Positions 25,476 to 33,723 of a stretch of DNA of 64,000 nt are shown here, one piece after another (within the stretch, counting starts at the first letter, position 1; the number at the start of each line of letters is the position of its first letter). A model generated the notes under the pieces. It saw nothing but the letters and a program-made list of their open reading frames with translations. It searched no databases and was not told where the DNA came from. The position numbers and the translations under genes were made by a program. Source of the stretch: Diaminobutyricibacter sp049994905 (GTDB lineage Bacteria > Actinomycetota > Actinomycetes > Actinomycetales > Microbacteriaceae); assembly GCF_049994905.1 (NCBI RefSeq), contig NZ_CP188258.1:2790001-2854000 (forward strand), read 5' to 3'.

Positions 25476-26354
25476 TTAGTGCACCGATTGGGCCGCGTCG
25501 ATGATCAGCTTTGTGACCTGCAAGGGCTTGGCGAGCATCGACAGGTGCGGGGCATCCCCTTCTACTACCACGCCGTGCGCCCGTGCGGCCATGATCCGCT
25601 GCTCGGCTGCGGGGATGACCTGGTCGGCGGTGCCGATGAAGAACCAGCTAGGAATGGTCTTCCACGCCGGCTCGCCAGAGAACGGGGTCCCCAGAGCGCC
25701 GAGAGTCACCGGGCTCTGACCGGCTGCGAGAACGTCAGTCTCAACGTTCGGAAGGCTTGCGGCGAATATCGACTTGAATTTGTCGGTCTTGATGTAGGCG
25801 TCCCAGTCGGGCTGGGTCGCATCCGGTGCCGGGAGAACGAAGTCGAAGACGGTGCTCGGGTCCGGCACGTTGAGCAGAGATCCGGGCAGCGCGCCCGACA
25901 GTCCGGCTGCGCTCTCCCCTGCGTCGGGCGCGTAGGCGTCGACATAGACGAGAGCCTTGACATTGGTGTTGCCGGTGGCCGCTCCAGTGATAACCACTCC
26001 GCCGTACGAGTGCGCGACCAGGACCACGGGCCCAGAGGTCTTCTGTGCGAGAAAGTCCTTGAGGACCTTGGTGTCGTTCACGATGCCGCGCAGTGGGTTT
26101 GGCGCCAGAAGGACTTTGTACCCGGCGAGTTGAAGCGCGGCGGTCTCGGGCGCGAAGCTCGAGCTGTCTGCCCACGCGCCGTGGACCAACACGATCGTCG
26201 GCTTGGATGCTGTCGTGTTGCCGCTGCTCGGCGTAACGGCTTCCGAGCTCTGCGGATGGATAGTGAGGGCGGCGACAGCGACCGCGGCCGCTGCCGCTGC
26301 CGTAACAGCGAGCATAGATTTCGTAAGACGTTTGCGTGAAATGGGTGTGTTCAT
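25476..26354 (-). CDS. Secreted alpha/beta hydrolase
   Basis: 292 aa from ATG 26354. The basic start MNTPISRKRLTKS and a long Ala/Val core form a Sec signal with cleavage near SSEAVTPS. The mature part has VLVHGAWADSSSF, nucleophile in VLVAHSYGGVVI, and APHLSML with the catalytic His. The layout resembles the AB-hydrolase group of esterases that includes EstA-like and salicylate-esterase-like proteins. The ribosome binding site is poor. Confidence 0.85.
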   Translation of the reverse strand: MNTPISRKRLTKSMLAVTAAAAAAVAVAALTIHPQSSEAVTPSSGNTTASKPTIVLVHGAWADSSSFAPETAALQLAGYKVLLAPNPLRGIVNDTKVLKDFLAQKTSGPVVLVAHSYGGVVITGAATGNTNVKALVYVDAYAPDAGESAAGLSGALPGSLLNVPDPSTVFDFVLPAPDATQPDWDAYIKTDKFKSIFAASLPNVETDVLAAGQSPVTLGALGTPFSGEPAWKTIPSWFFIGTADQVIPAAEQRIMAARAHGVVVEGDAPHLSMLAKPLQVTKLIIDAAQSVH

Positions 26355-26475
26355 GTCTTCGAGTATTTGCGGTGGGAGTCCGAAAAGCTCATGCCGAATA
26401 CGTATGGCCGGCCGTCCAAAAGCTGATTGGAAAAAGTGGGCCGTTGGAGCGATACTCTGCCGGTGTCTGGCCGTC

Positions 26476-27069
26476 TCAGCAGACCCGCACGAGGTCTGCG
26501 CCTGCAAGGGTCCCACCGGGGAACTGTTGGAGTCGGGACCCTTCTGCAAGCCCTCCGAGGTCGATCGTCGCGAACCGCAACTGTTCGAGGAAGGCACGAA
26601 AGGCGTCCTTTGACGGCAGATCGTCGCCGCACACGAAAAGCACACGACGCATTCGGGGCGCCTGTTCGGGATCGAGAGCGAGGACCGGTGCGATGAGAGT
26701 GTTCAGGGCTTTGACCACTTTGGCGCCCTGGGCGAGCTCGGAGACGAGTTCGCTCGTGGACATCACCCCCGGCAGAAGCGCCGGCGCCGAAAGGTGGTTG
26801 GTCGCATCGACCAGTGTGCGCCCCTCCCAGTCGGGAAGTCCGGAAAGGGCCGCCGCGGTCCGTTCGCCCGGGACCGCGAGCACCACGGTATCCTCGACCG
26901 CAGCCTGGTAACGGGTTCCCGCGGAGGCTGCAGGGCCGAGGGTGTGCAGCACGTCGCTCAGGTTGTCTGGGCCACGACTGTTGCTCAGGACGACCTCGTG
27001 GCCCGACGCGATAGCCCTGGTCGCAAAAGCCTGGGCGAGCTGCCCGGCACCGATAACCCCGATCCTCAT
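26476..27069 (-). CDS. NADPH-dependent F420 reductase-like oxidoreductase
   Basis: 197 aa. MRIGVIGAGQLAQAFATRAIASGHEVVLSNSRGP is a Rossmann fold with the SNSRGP loop that binds the NADP phosphate, as in F420H2:NADP oxidoreductases and their relatives. VVKALNTLIAPVL and VLFVCGDDLPSKDAFRAFLEQL follow the same family. GGGGGG lies five bases before the ATG. Actinobacteria make F420, so the assignment is plausible, but the cofactor cannot be proven here. Confidence 0.83.
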   Translation of the reverse strand: MRIGVIGAGQLAQAFATRAIASGHEVVLSNSRGPDNLSDVLHTLGPAASAGTRYQAAVEDTVVLAVPGERTAAALSGLPDWEGRTLVDATNHLSAPALLPGVMSTSELVSELAQGAKVVKALNTLIAPVLALDPEQAPRMRRVLFVCGDDLPSKDAFRAFLEQLRFATIDLGGLAEGSRLQQFPGGTLAGADLVRVC

Positions 27070-27213
27070 CCAGCCCCCCATCATCGTTCGGTCGACAACC
27101 GACCACCATGTTCCGAGTCAATTCCCACCGTCGGGCAGACTCCAATGCCAATGTTGGATTCGCTCATGCGACAAACGCATACCGACCTGTCCTGGTGCCT
27201 CGCGCCATCTGCC

Positions 27214-27276
27214 CACCTTGTGTATGGAATGGGCACGGCAGCTGCCGTCTCGCTGCTCTTGTCTCGGCGTCAGTAG
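27214..27276 (+). pseudogene. Tail fragment of a second DUF1440-like membrane protein gene
   Basis: 63 bp encode HLVYGMGTAAAVSLLLSRRQ plus stop, identical in protein to the end of the gene at 23855-24403 but with five base changes, all synonymous. Nothing upstream in frame resembles the family, so this is a gene remnant. The palindromic repeat begins 12 bp after its stop. Confidence 0.8.
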
Positions 27277-27287
27277 GACCCTTTGAA

Positions 27288-27353
27288 AAGGTGGGATCCG
27301 ACCAGTGGTCGGACCCCACCCTTCTCCCCTTGACGGGGCTGCGCCCATCGGCA
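27288..27353 (+). repeat. Palindromic interspersed repeat, copy A
   Basis: A hairpin at 27290-27320 with core CCGACC-AGT-GGTCGG and outer arms GGTGGG/CCCACC (one mismatch) is followed by a conserved tail ending CTTGACGGGGCTGCGCCCAT and CGGCA. Same orientation as copies B and C. It lies between the gene remnant and the end of the surface protein gene. Confidence 0.8.
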
Positions 27354-27379
27354 CGCCCCAGCGGGATGGGGTGCTCGCA

Positions 27380-29983
27380 TCAGTAACAAGGCACCAGGTC
27401 GGCCACGCCTTCGTTCAGCACGCCTGTGCCGCCGACCAGTTGCACGTTCGTCGCACCCAGGCCGAGGATGTCGTCCAGCGTTGCGGGGGGTACGCAACCG
27501 GTAGGGACCTCGAACAGTGCCGAGCCCGTCGAACCGGCCCACGGGCCGGCGGACAATGCATCCGGATAATTGAGCCCCGTGGTGAGGAACACCGTCGACG
27601 CGTAAGGTTCGGCCGGGTTGGATCCGTCCGTGTTGAAGAAGGCTTCGTCAAGCGCTCGGGCGGTCGCATACCGATCTCCTCCGCTCACCCGCACGAGGTC
27701 CGGGGTGACGTTCGAAAGATCAGCGAAGACCTTGAGCGAAACTGCTCCTGTGCCTCCGGCCACGACGATCGAGGTCACTCCCAGCGCCTCGAGCGCTGCA
27801 TCAGCGTATCCGGAACCGTATTGCGACTGTCCGTCGACGAGGAGGATCGGGACGCCCTGCGCCGCGGCGACCGCACCGGCCGACAGCGCATCCGGGTACG
27901 TGGCTCCGGTGGCGACGAAAGCTGTGCTCGCTCCGGCTGAGAAAGCTTTCGTGTCGATGATCCGGCTGGTTTCATAACGGTCCCATCCGGCCCAGCGCTC
28001 CACCGGCGCCAGATGACGAAGGGCGAGGAAGACCGGACCAGAAACAGCGCCCGTTCCACCCACCACGATGATCCGCTTCGGCTTGAGGTGACCGATCTCA
28101 GCGGCGACGACTTGCGGCAGCTGATTCGGGTCGGTGAGAAGGATCGGCCCCCCGAGGTGCGCGGCCGCTGGGCCGGCCGACAACGCGTCGGCGAAGGATG
28201 CTCCCGAAGCGATGAACACGATCGGTGCGCCGCTCGGGAAGGCCTGCTCGGCGACGGCCACGCCGGTGGAATAGCGATCCGACCCCGACACCCGAGCGGT
28301 CACGGGTGGGGTGAGCGTGGCATCCACCCGCACGAGTCCGGTTCCACCCACCGTCACCCGTGAAGTCGTGTGGAAAGCAGAGAGCGGAAGCGACGAGCCG
28401 TTCACGGTCGACGTGGGCGGAGCAGCGATATCGACGTCATACGCCGCGGCCGGAATATCAGAGATCACATAGTTGCCGGACGAGTCCGACGTTCCCGAGA
28501 TCTGCTGGACCACGTTCCCGGTCGCATTCCTCTCCGTCACTGTCGCTTTCGCGCCCACGACCGGTTGGCCGTGATCGTCCGCAACGTGCCCACCGATCTG
28601 ATTCGGATAGGCGAAGGCGAAGTCGAGGAACGGCACAACAGCCCCGGCTTTCGCTATCGGCTGTGCCCCAGCGGGCATCCTGCTGCCACCCCAGTAGGCG
28701 TCGTGATAGGCAGGGTCCGACCCGGTGTAGTGAAAGAGGAGGGTGTACCAGTTGCCTTGCGTCACGACGAAGGGGATGCTGAAGTTTCCGGATGCATCGG
28801 TCGCCACGGCCGGGGGCGCGGTCGGGTCCGGACCCGAATAAAGGAGGCCGCCGTACGGATTGCTCCGGACGAGCGTCACGAGCACTTCGCCCGCGTGCGC
28901 AGGTCGCGGATTGGCGTTCGACTCGTCATTGAACGACACGTTTCCGCTGATCGTGACCGATTCCGTCATCGTGACCGAGACAGGATGGGGAGTCTGACCG
29001 TTGTAGAGGCTGGCGTTGCCCGTCGTCGGCAGGTACGTCGGATCCGCCGTGTCGGTGAATGTCAGCTGGTATTCGCCGAGGTGCATGAACGGTATCGCGA
29101 AGTCGCCGGCCGCGTCGGTCGTCACCCCCGACTCCACGGGAGCGCCCCATGTCGCACCGGTCGCGCTGTATGTGTACGAGATGTCGATGTCCCCTGCTCC
29201 CGCAGACTTCGCTGTCGACCCGAGGTAGACGTGCCCGCTCAGGGTCTGCTGCGGAAACAGCGCAACATTGTTCGTCACGTCGGCGCCCGCCATGAAGTCG
29301 ACACCGACCGAACGATCCTCGTACCCCTGGCCGATGAAATGGAAGTCGAGGCGATATGAGCCGGCGGCCAGGCCGGGAAGGGAGTAGCTTCCATCTGCCG
29401 CGGTCGGAACGGGATTCGACTCCGGACCGAGCGTGTAGCCGACCCATGCAGCTCGGCTGTAAGAGACGGTGACCTGGCCGGCGCCTGCCGGAGCGCCGCC
29501 CGTCCCCAGGGTGACGACACCGGTGATGGCAGCGTTGGCCGGAAGCGTCATGTCGACGCCCGAGGACGAAGCGCTGACGAAGTCAGCCGCGGTGGTAGAG
29601 ATCTTGTTCTGCCACAACTCGCTGCTGAATGCCCCGGAGCCGTTGTACTGGAAGAAGAGCGGCCCCTGGCTGCCGGCGGGAACGCCGGTGATCGTGTAAT
29701 TGCCGGACGCATCGGTCGTCGCCTGGATCGACCACGGCATGTCGACCCACTGCGTGCTGTATTCGACAGTGACCTCGCCGGCTCCAGCGGCAACCCCGGA
29801 CGTGCCCAGTGAGACATGCCCCGAGATCGTCGTGGTGGGAGCCGTGTCTGCCGACGCCGGCGCAGGCTGGATGGCCGTGAGCATCGTAGTGACAGCCAGT
29901 GCACCGGCAACTATCAGTGCGCGCAATCGACGCGAACGTGAGGTGTAACGTTCCACCTTGAACTCCAGACACTCCGAGAGCAT
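27380..29983 (-). CDS. Secreted surface protein with SdrB/CarboxypepD-like domains and three cell-wall-binding repeats
   Basis: 867 aa. A signal peptide (SRSRRLRALIVAGALAVTTML, cleavage near ASA-DT) leads to about five repeats starting ISGHVSLGTSG, ITGVVTLGTGG, LSGHVYLGS, ISGNVSFND and IGGHVADDHG. Each carries the T-D-A-S-G-N-Y motif of carboxypeptidase-regulatory or Sdr-type beta-sandwiches. Residues ~590-867 hold three type-2 cell-wall-binding repeats (RVSGSDRYSTGVAVAEQAF, RWAGWDRYETSRIIDTKAF, RVSGGDRYATARALDEAFF), each with YPDALSAG and VVGGTGAVS. It should sit non-covalently on the wall. GTG 29956 is an equally good start. Confidence 0.88.
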   Translation of the reverse strand: MLSECLEFKVERYTSRSRRLRALIVAGALAVTTMLTAIQPAPASADTAPTTTISGHVSLGTSGVAAGAGEVTVEYSTQWVDMPWSIQATTDASGNYTITGVPAGSQGPLFFQYNGSGAFSSELWQNKISTTAADFVSASSSGVDMTLPANAAITGVVTLGTGGAPAGAGQVTVSYSRAAWVGYTLGPESNPVPTAADGSYSLPGLAAGSYRLDFHFIGQGYEDRSVGVDFMAGADVTNNVALFPQQTLSGHVYLGSTAKSAGAGDIDISYTYSATGATWGAPVESGVTTDAAGDFAIPFMHLGEYQLTFTDTADPTYLPTTGNASLYNGQTPHPVSVTMTESVTISGNVSFNDESNANPRPAHAGEVLVTLVRSNPYGGLLYSGPDPTAPPAVATDASGNFSIPFVVTQGNWYTLLFHYTGSDPAYHDAYWGGSRMPAGAQPIAKAGAVVPFLDFAFAYPNQIGGHVADDHGQPVVGAKATVTERNATGNVVQQISGTSDSSGNYVISDIPAAAYDVDIAAPPTSTVNGSSLPLSAFHTTSRVTVGGTGLVRVDATLTPPVTARVSGSDRYSTGVAVAEQAFPSGAPIVFIASGASFADALSAGPAAAHLGGPILLTDPNQLPQVVAAEIGHLKPKRIIVVGGTGAVSGPVFLALRHLAPVERWAGWDRYETSRIIDTKAFSAGASTAFVATGATYPDALSAGAVAAAQGVPILLVDGQSQYGSGYADAALEALGVTSIVVAGGTGAVSLKVFADLSNVTPDLVRVSGGDRYATARALDEAFFNTDGSNPAEPYASTVFLTTGLNYPDALSAGPWAGSTGSALFEVPTGCVPPATLDDILGLGATNVQLVGGTGVLNEGVADLVPCY

Positions 29984-30108
29984 CCTGAAGCTCCATGCAG
30001 AATCTACACGGCGACGGGCGTGCCAGTTTCACAAGGGACGGCAACAGATTCAGACGGCAACGTCTCGTGCTTTGGCGGATCCGCTACAACCACATCGGGT
30101 TGGGGGAA

Positions 30109-30174
30109 GGGTTGTGTCCCGACCAGTGGTCGGGACACAACCCTCTGCGCTTGACGGGGCTGCTCCCATCGGCA
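30109..30174 (+). repeat. Palindromic interspersed repeat, copy B
   Basis: GGGTTGTGTCCCGACC pairs perfectly with GGTCGGGACACAACCC around AGT (30109-30143). The tail CTTGACGGGGCTGCTCCCAT and CGGCA follows. The outer arm sequence differs from copies A and C but stays complementary. It lies between the surface protein gene and the GntR gene. Confidence 0.85.
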
Positions 30175-30267
30175 GACCCTGACGCAGTATCGCCTCAGGC
30201 AGCTACTCGGCAACTCCGCCCAGTTGAACCATACTGTCGCTGATGGCTGATCTGTTCTCGAATTGGT

Positions 30268-30999
30268 ATGGTGAGTGGCATGAAGACGCCCACCATCACC
30301 ACTCGGGTCTCGCGGGAGCTCGGCACCGCCATCAACCACGGGATCTACCAGCCGGGCACGCGCCTGCCTGGTGAGCGCCTGCTTGCCGAGAGCATGCACG
30401 TGAGTCGCAGCACCATCCGCATGGCGCTCGAAGACCTGGAGCGCCAGGGTCGCGTCGCACGCTCGCCGCAGCGCGGGTGGTTCGTGCCGAGCCCGACCGT
30501 CGGAGAGCCTCCGAGCACGTTGCAGAGTTTCACCGAGATGGCCCGCCAGCGGGGCCACCACCCCACAGCCCAGGTACTGGAGGCGACGGTCAGGTCGGCG
30601 ACATTCGATGAGGCCGGCAGCCTGGGCATCGCCCCCGGCGCCGAGATCCTCGAACTCGTGCGGCTGCGTGGCATGAACGCGACGCCGATCTGTGTCGATC
30701 GCAACCTCATCCCACTTTCTCTGAGTCAGCCCTTGCTCGATCGCGATCTCAACGATGTCTCGTTGTACGAGAGCCTGCAGACGTTCTGCTCGGTGAGCAT
30801 CTATCGAAGCGCCTACAGTGTGCAGGCTGACGCAGCCACAGCTGAAATGGCGGGATTGCTGCATATTCCCCAGGGCAGTCCGGTGCTCGTCGGCACCGAG
30901 ATCGCGTACGACCGGGCAGGCGCGGCCGTGCTGCTGGGACTGAACACTTACCGGGGTGACGCGTACCGTTTTCACGCCGACCTGTACCGCGCGGAGTAG
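30268..30999 (+). CDS. GntR family regulator with UTRA domain
   Basis: 243 aa. The HTH reads ELGTAINHGIYQPGTRLPGERLLAESMHVSRSTIRMALEDLERQGRVARSPQRGWFV. A UTRA ligand domain follows (LELVRLRGMNATPICVDRNLIPLSL to FHADLYRAE). UTRA regulators of the HutC/NagR group often sense amino-sugar phosphates. The start may be ATG 30268 or ATG 30280. ACCATAC (30228) and GTATGGT (30264) form a wide inverted repeat that could be an autoregulatory site. It probably controls the glycoside locus to its right. Confidence 0.88.
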   Translation: MVSGMKTPTITTRVSRELGTAINHGIYQPGTRLPGERLLAESMHVSRSTIRMALEDLERQGRVARSPQRGWFVPSPTVGEPPSTLQSFTEMARQRGHHPTAQVLEATVRSATFDEAGSLGIAPGAEILELVRLRGMNATPICVDRNLIPLSLSQPLLDRDLNDVSLYESLQTFCSVSIYRSAYSVQADAATAEMAGLLHIPQGSPVLVGTEIAYDRAGAAVLLGLNTYRGDAYRFHADLYRAE

Positions 31000-31020
31000 G
31001 CGCCGCGCGGCATCGTGACA

Positions 31021-31063
31021 GAAAGAGGCCTCCGACCCAGCGAGCGGGTCGGAGGCCTCTTTC
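31021..31063. terminator. Bidirectional intrinsic terminator
   Basis: An 18-bp perfect stem, GAAAGAGGCCTCCGACCC with its complement, closes a 7-nt loop between the convergent GntR and GH4 genes. The outer AAAG/CTTT bases give a short U-run in both directions. Confidence 0.85.
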
Positions 31064-31074
31064 GTCTCCTCGGC

Positions 31075-32427
31075 TCAGAGCAGCGGAGGGAGGATGTCCT
31101 TCTGCAGCTCGAGGAATTCATCGAGCATGGCGACAGCGCGGTTATGCGAGTCGACCACCGGGTCGAGCAGGATCGCCTGCAGCAGCTTCGCCTTCGACTG
31201 TTCGGCGTATGCCTGGACCAGCAGCTTGTGGATGCTGCCCTGCAGCCGCACCATGGCAAGGATGCCCTCCGGGAACTCCTCCATCGCGACAGGAACCAGC
31301 TCGCCGTTCTCGACTTTCGCCGGCACCTCGACGACCATGTCGTCGGGCAGGCCCGGGATGGCGCCGCGGTTCGGCAGGTTCACGGCCGGGAGGTCGCGCT
31401 CGACGCCGCACGCCACCCACTCGATGATCGGGATCGCGAGTTCCTCCGACGAGACGATGGGACGATCTTCGAGGGTGGCCCCGAGCGTCTTCTGCGCGTG
31501 CTTCGCCGGCTGGTAGGGGCGCTCCGTGTCTGCGAACCGGATCTCGTAGTACCACTCAGGCGTCGCGGCACCGTCGCGCCAGGGCGAACCGTCGGCAGGG
31601 TCGTGGAAGTACTGGAGCTGCGCGGGGACGTAGTCGTCGGCCCACGAGATGTACTCGCCGATATGGTTGGCACTCGGCGAGGGCCACAGGCCGAAGCGAC
31701 GGAAGAGGATGCGCGAGAGACCGACCTCGTGCCAGTCCGAGACCCAGTTGGCGTCGTGCTCGAGCTCGCGCAGGCGCGGGTAGAGGTCTTCGCCCGTCTT
31801 GCGGTCCCTGATGCGCTGGAACCAGGTGAAGTGGTTGATTCCGCCTGCCGCGAGGTCGAGCTCGTCGAGCGGAGTGTCGAGGAGGGCGGCGATCTGGCGG
31901 GCGCCCTGGAAGTAGCCGTGGCACAGTCCGACGACCTTCACGTTGGTCAACCGCGTGATTGCCTCGCACACCTTGTGCTCCGGGTTCGAGAAGTTGAGGA
32001 ACAGCGCGTCCGGTGCGAGCCGCTCGATCGCGCGAGCGATCTCGAGAAGGGGGCCGAACTGGCGCAGAGCGTGGAAGAGGCCGCCGGGGCCGCCGTTCTC
32101 GCCGTAGACCTGACGGAAGCCGTACTTGCGCGGCACAGTGAAGTCCTGGGACCAGTAGTGGTACCGGTTCATCTCGATCGCGGTGACGACGAAGTCCGCA
32201 CCGGTCACTGCCTCATCGAGGTCGGTGGTCGTCGAGACCGTGGCCGCGTGGTCGAGCTGCCCCATGACGTGGCGCGCGTAGCTCTCCATCTCGACGAGAG
32301 GGGCGGCGGAGACATCCATGAGCACGAGGTCGAGACCCTTCTGGGCGATCGGCTTGCTCAACAGGAGGTCGCGAATGATGGTGCCTGCGAACTCGCGGCT
32401 GCCTGCGCCAATCAGTGTTACTTTCAT
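31075..32427 (-). CDS. Family GH4 glycosidase (NAD+- and Mn2+-dependent)
   Basis: 450 aa. MKVTLIGAGSREF is the NAD-binding loop, NFSNPEH the conserved Asn-Pro motif, C169-H170 in GLCHGYFQG and N198-H199 in GINHFTW the metal ligands. GH4 enzymes open glycosides by transient oxidation at C3 and accept alpha- and beta-linked substrates, free or phosphorylated. It is cytoplasmic, so it acts on imported sugar. It lies 3 bp after the kinase gene in one operon. Confidence 0.9.
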   Translation of the reverse strand: MKVTLIGAGSREFAGTIIRDLLLSKPIAQKGLDLVLMDVSAAPLVEMESYARHVMGQLDHAATVSTTTDLDEAVTGADFVVTAIEMNRYHYWSQDFTVPRKYGFRQVYGENGGPGGLFHALRQFGPLLEIARAIERLAPDALFLNFSNPEHKVCEAITRLTNVKVVGLCHGYFQGARQIAALLDTPLDELDLAAGGINHFTWFQRIRDRKTGEDLYPRLRELEHDANWVSDWHEVGLSRILFRRFGLWPSPSANHIGEYISWADDYVPAQLQYFHDPADGSPWRDGAATPEWYYEIRFADTERPYQPAKHAQKTLGATLEDRPIVSSEELAIPIIEWVACGVERDLPAVNLPNRGAIPGLPDDMVVEVPAKVENGELVPVAMEEFPEGILAMVRLQGSIHKLLVQAYAEQSKAKLLQAILLDPVVDSHNRAVAMLDEFLELQKDILPPLL

Positions 32428-32430
32428 GTG

Positions 32431-33378
32431 CTAGTTTTCTCCGCTCTGGATGTGGTTGTCGTTCTGTACCTGCGCGATCCTGCGAGCCACAGCGACGGCT
32501 CCCAGCACAGGTGGTCTGTCGAGGATCTTCACGGAGAGTCCGCTCCGGTCGTCGGCGAGTGCCGCGCGGAACGCATCCTGAAGTCGGGGCTGGCGTTCGA
32601 TCACAGAGCCGCCGGCGACGACTGCTTCGGCGGAAATCCCTCGTTCGATGAGCTGATGGACGATCCTCCCGAGGTGGTCACCGGCATCGCGGATGACCTC
32701 GGCCGCGAGCGCGGAACCCTCGTCGGCGGCTGCGAAGACTTCGGGAGCGTGGCGGCCCCATTCTTCGGCTGACGCGGCGCTGCTGACGGCCAGCGCCAGT
32801 TCGTCGCCGTTCCGCGCTGCGAACGACGCCATCAGGCGTCGGCCGAGCTGATCGGCAGCTCTCCCCCGGTCGAGATCGCGGAGCACAGCCTTGCTGGCGT
32901 CGCGCACGAGTCCGGGTGCACTGCCCTCATCGCCGAGGAGCCAGCCCCAGCCTCCCGCGGTGACGAGGTCGCCGTTGGAATCGCGAGCGGTGGCGATCGA
33001 TCCGGTACCGACGACGACGCCGATCGCTCGCGCGTGGCCCATGGCGGGCGGGATGAGTTCTGAGTCGTTCAGGACGACGACGGGGCCTGCGACCCGGGCC
33101 TTCAGGGCGTGCTCGAGCTCTCGGCACTGGTCGGTGTTCTCGCAACCATGCGCGCCGACTGCAAGCGGCGCGGTCAGGATGTCCGGGCCGAATCGCTCGA
33201 CCAGCAGCCCACGCAAACCGACAGCGTCGGCCTGGAAGTCCCCGAGGCCCGATCGCCACGACGAAGAGGGGACGACGATCTCCTGGAGGCCGGAGACGGA
33301 CTCCGCAGATCCGCCAGCCGGGGCTACGACGACGTGTGTCTTCGTCCCGCCGATGTCGACGCCAACCACTTGGCTCAT
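32431..33378 (-). CDS. BadF/BadG-type sugar kinase (N-acetylglucosamine kinase-like)
   Basis: 315 aa from ATG 33378 (AGGAAG upstream); the longer frame crosses the promoter region. VVGVDIGGTKTHVVVA is the ATP-phosphate loop 1, VLNDSELIPPAMG phosphate loop 2, VVVGTGSIATARDSNGDLVTAGGWGWLLGDEGSA the adenosine and sugar region. This layout is that of eukaryote-like GlcNAc kinases. The substrate is inferred. Confidence 0.85.
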   Translation of the reverse strand: MSQVVGVDIGGTKTHVVVAPAGGSAESVSGLQEIVVPSSSWRSGLGDFQADAVGLRGLLVERFGPDILTAPLAVGAHGCENTDQCRELEHALKARVAGPVVVLNDSELIPPAMGHARAIGVVVGTGSIATARDSNGDLVTAGGWGWLLGDEGSAPGLVRDASKAVLRDLDRGRAADQLGRRLMASFAARNGDELALAVSSAASAEEWGRHAPEVFAAADEGSALAAEVIRDAGDHLGRIVHQLIERGISAEAVVAGGSVIERQPRLQDAFRAALADDRSGLSVKILDRPPVLGAVAVARRIAQVQNDNHIQSGEN

Positions 33379-33723
33379 CAGTTCTTCCTCAAAATCGGTC
33401 CGTGCAAGGCTCGCCACCGTCGGCGGCCCACCCACGCTAATCACATGCAGCCCAGTTATGCCAGTTCAGGGGCGATTAACAACCAGATCTCAGACTGGTC
33501 CGGTTCCGAACTCCGCATTCAGGGGGCTATCAGGTGGCATGACGGAGGCTTAGTTGCTCGAAAATGCCAGTCGGCCGCGATTAGGGCCGGTGGCAATACC
33601 GTACCAGTCGCGGGAATGGTTGTTATTTCGTCCCCAAGTGGACTAACTGAGCTGGTTAAGAATAGCGTTGCCCCGCGCCGCATATCGGCGTGAACGATAG
33701 GCGATGAGTTAAAGGAGACTCGC
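33379..33723. promoter_or_regulatory. Divergent regulatory gap between kinase and binding-protein genes
   Basis: 345 bp without a gene. ACCAG-N8-CTGGT (33482-33499) is the clearest inverted repeat. CCAGTT occurs twice close by (33452-33469 region) and TACCAGTC and TGCCAGTC occur further right, so several related half sites for the GntR regulator may be present. No confident -10/-35 pair could be picked. Confidence 0.45.

Noticed and set aside
27288..27353. Palindromic repeat as an integron attC site or CRISPR repeat
   Set aside because: No RYYYAAC/GTTRRRY core pairs, no integron integrase, and copies are kilobases apart rather than regularly spaced.
31021..31063. Another copy of the palindromic repeat (shares GGCCTCCGACC with copy C)
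   Set aside because: The loop and tail differ, there is no AGT centre and no CTTGACGGGG tail. It is a normal terminator between convergent genes; the shared arm is probably chance.
31015..32772. 585-codon plus-strand frame opposite the GH4 gene and kinase
   Set aside because: It runs across two real genes and the terminator and reads as a Val/Arg/Asp-rich shadow.
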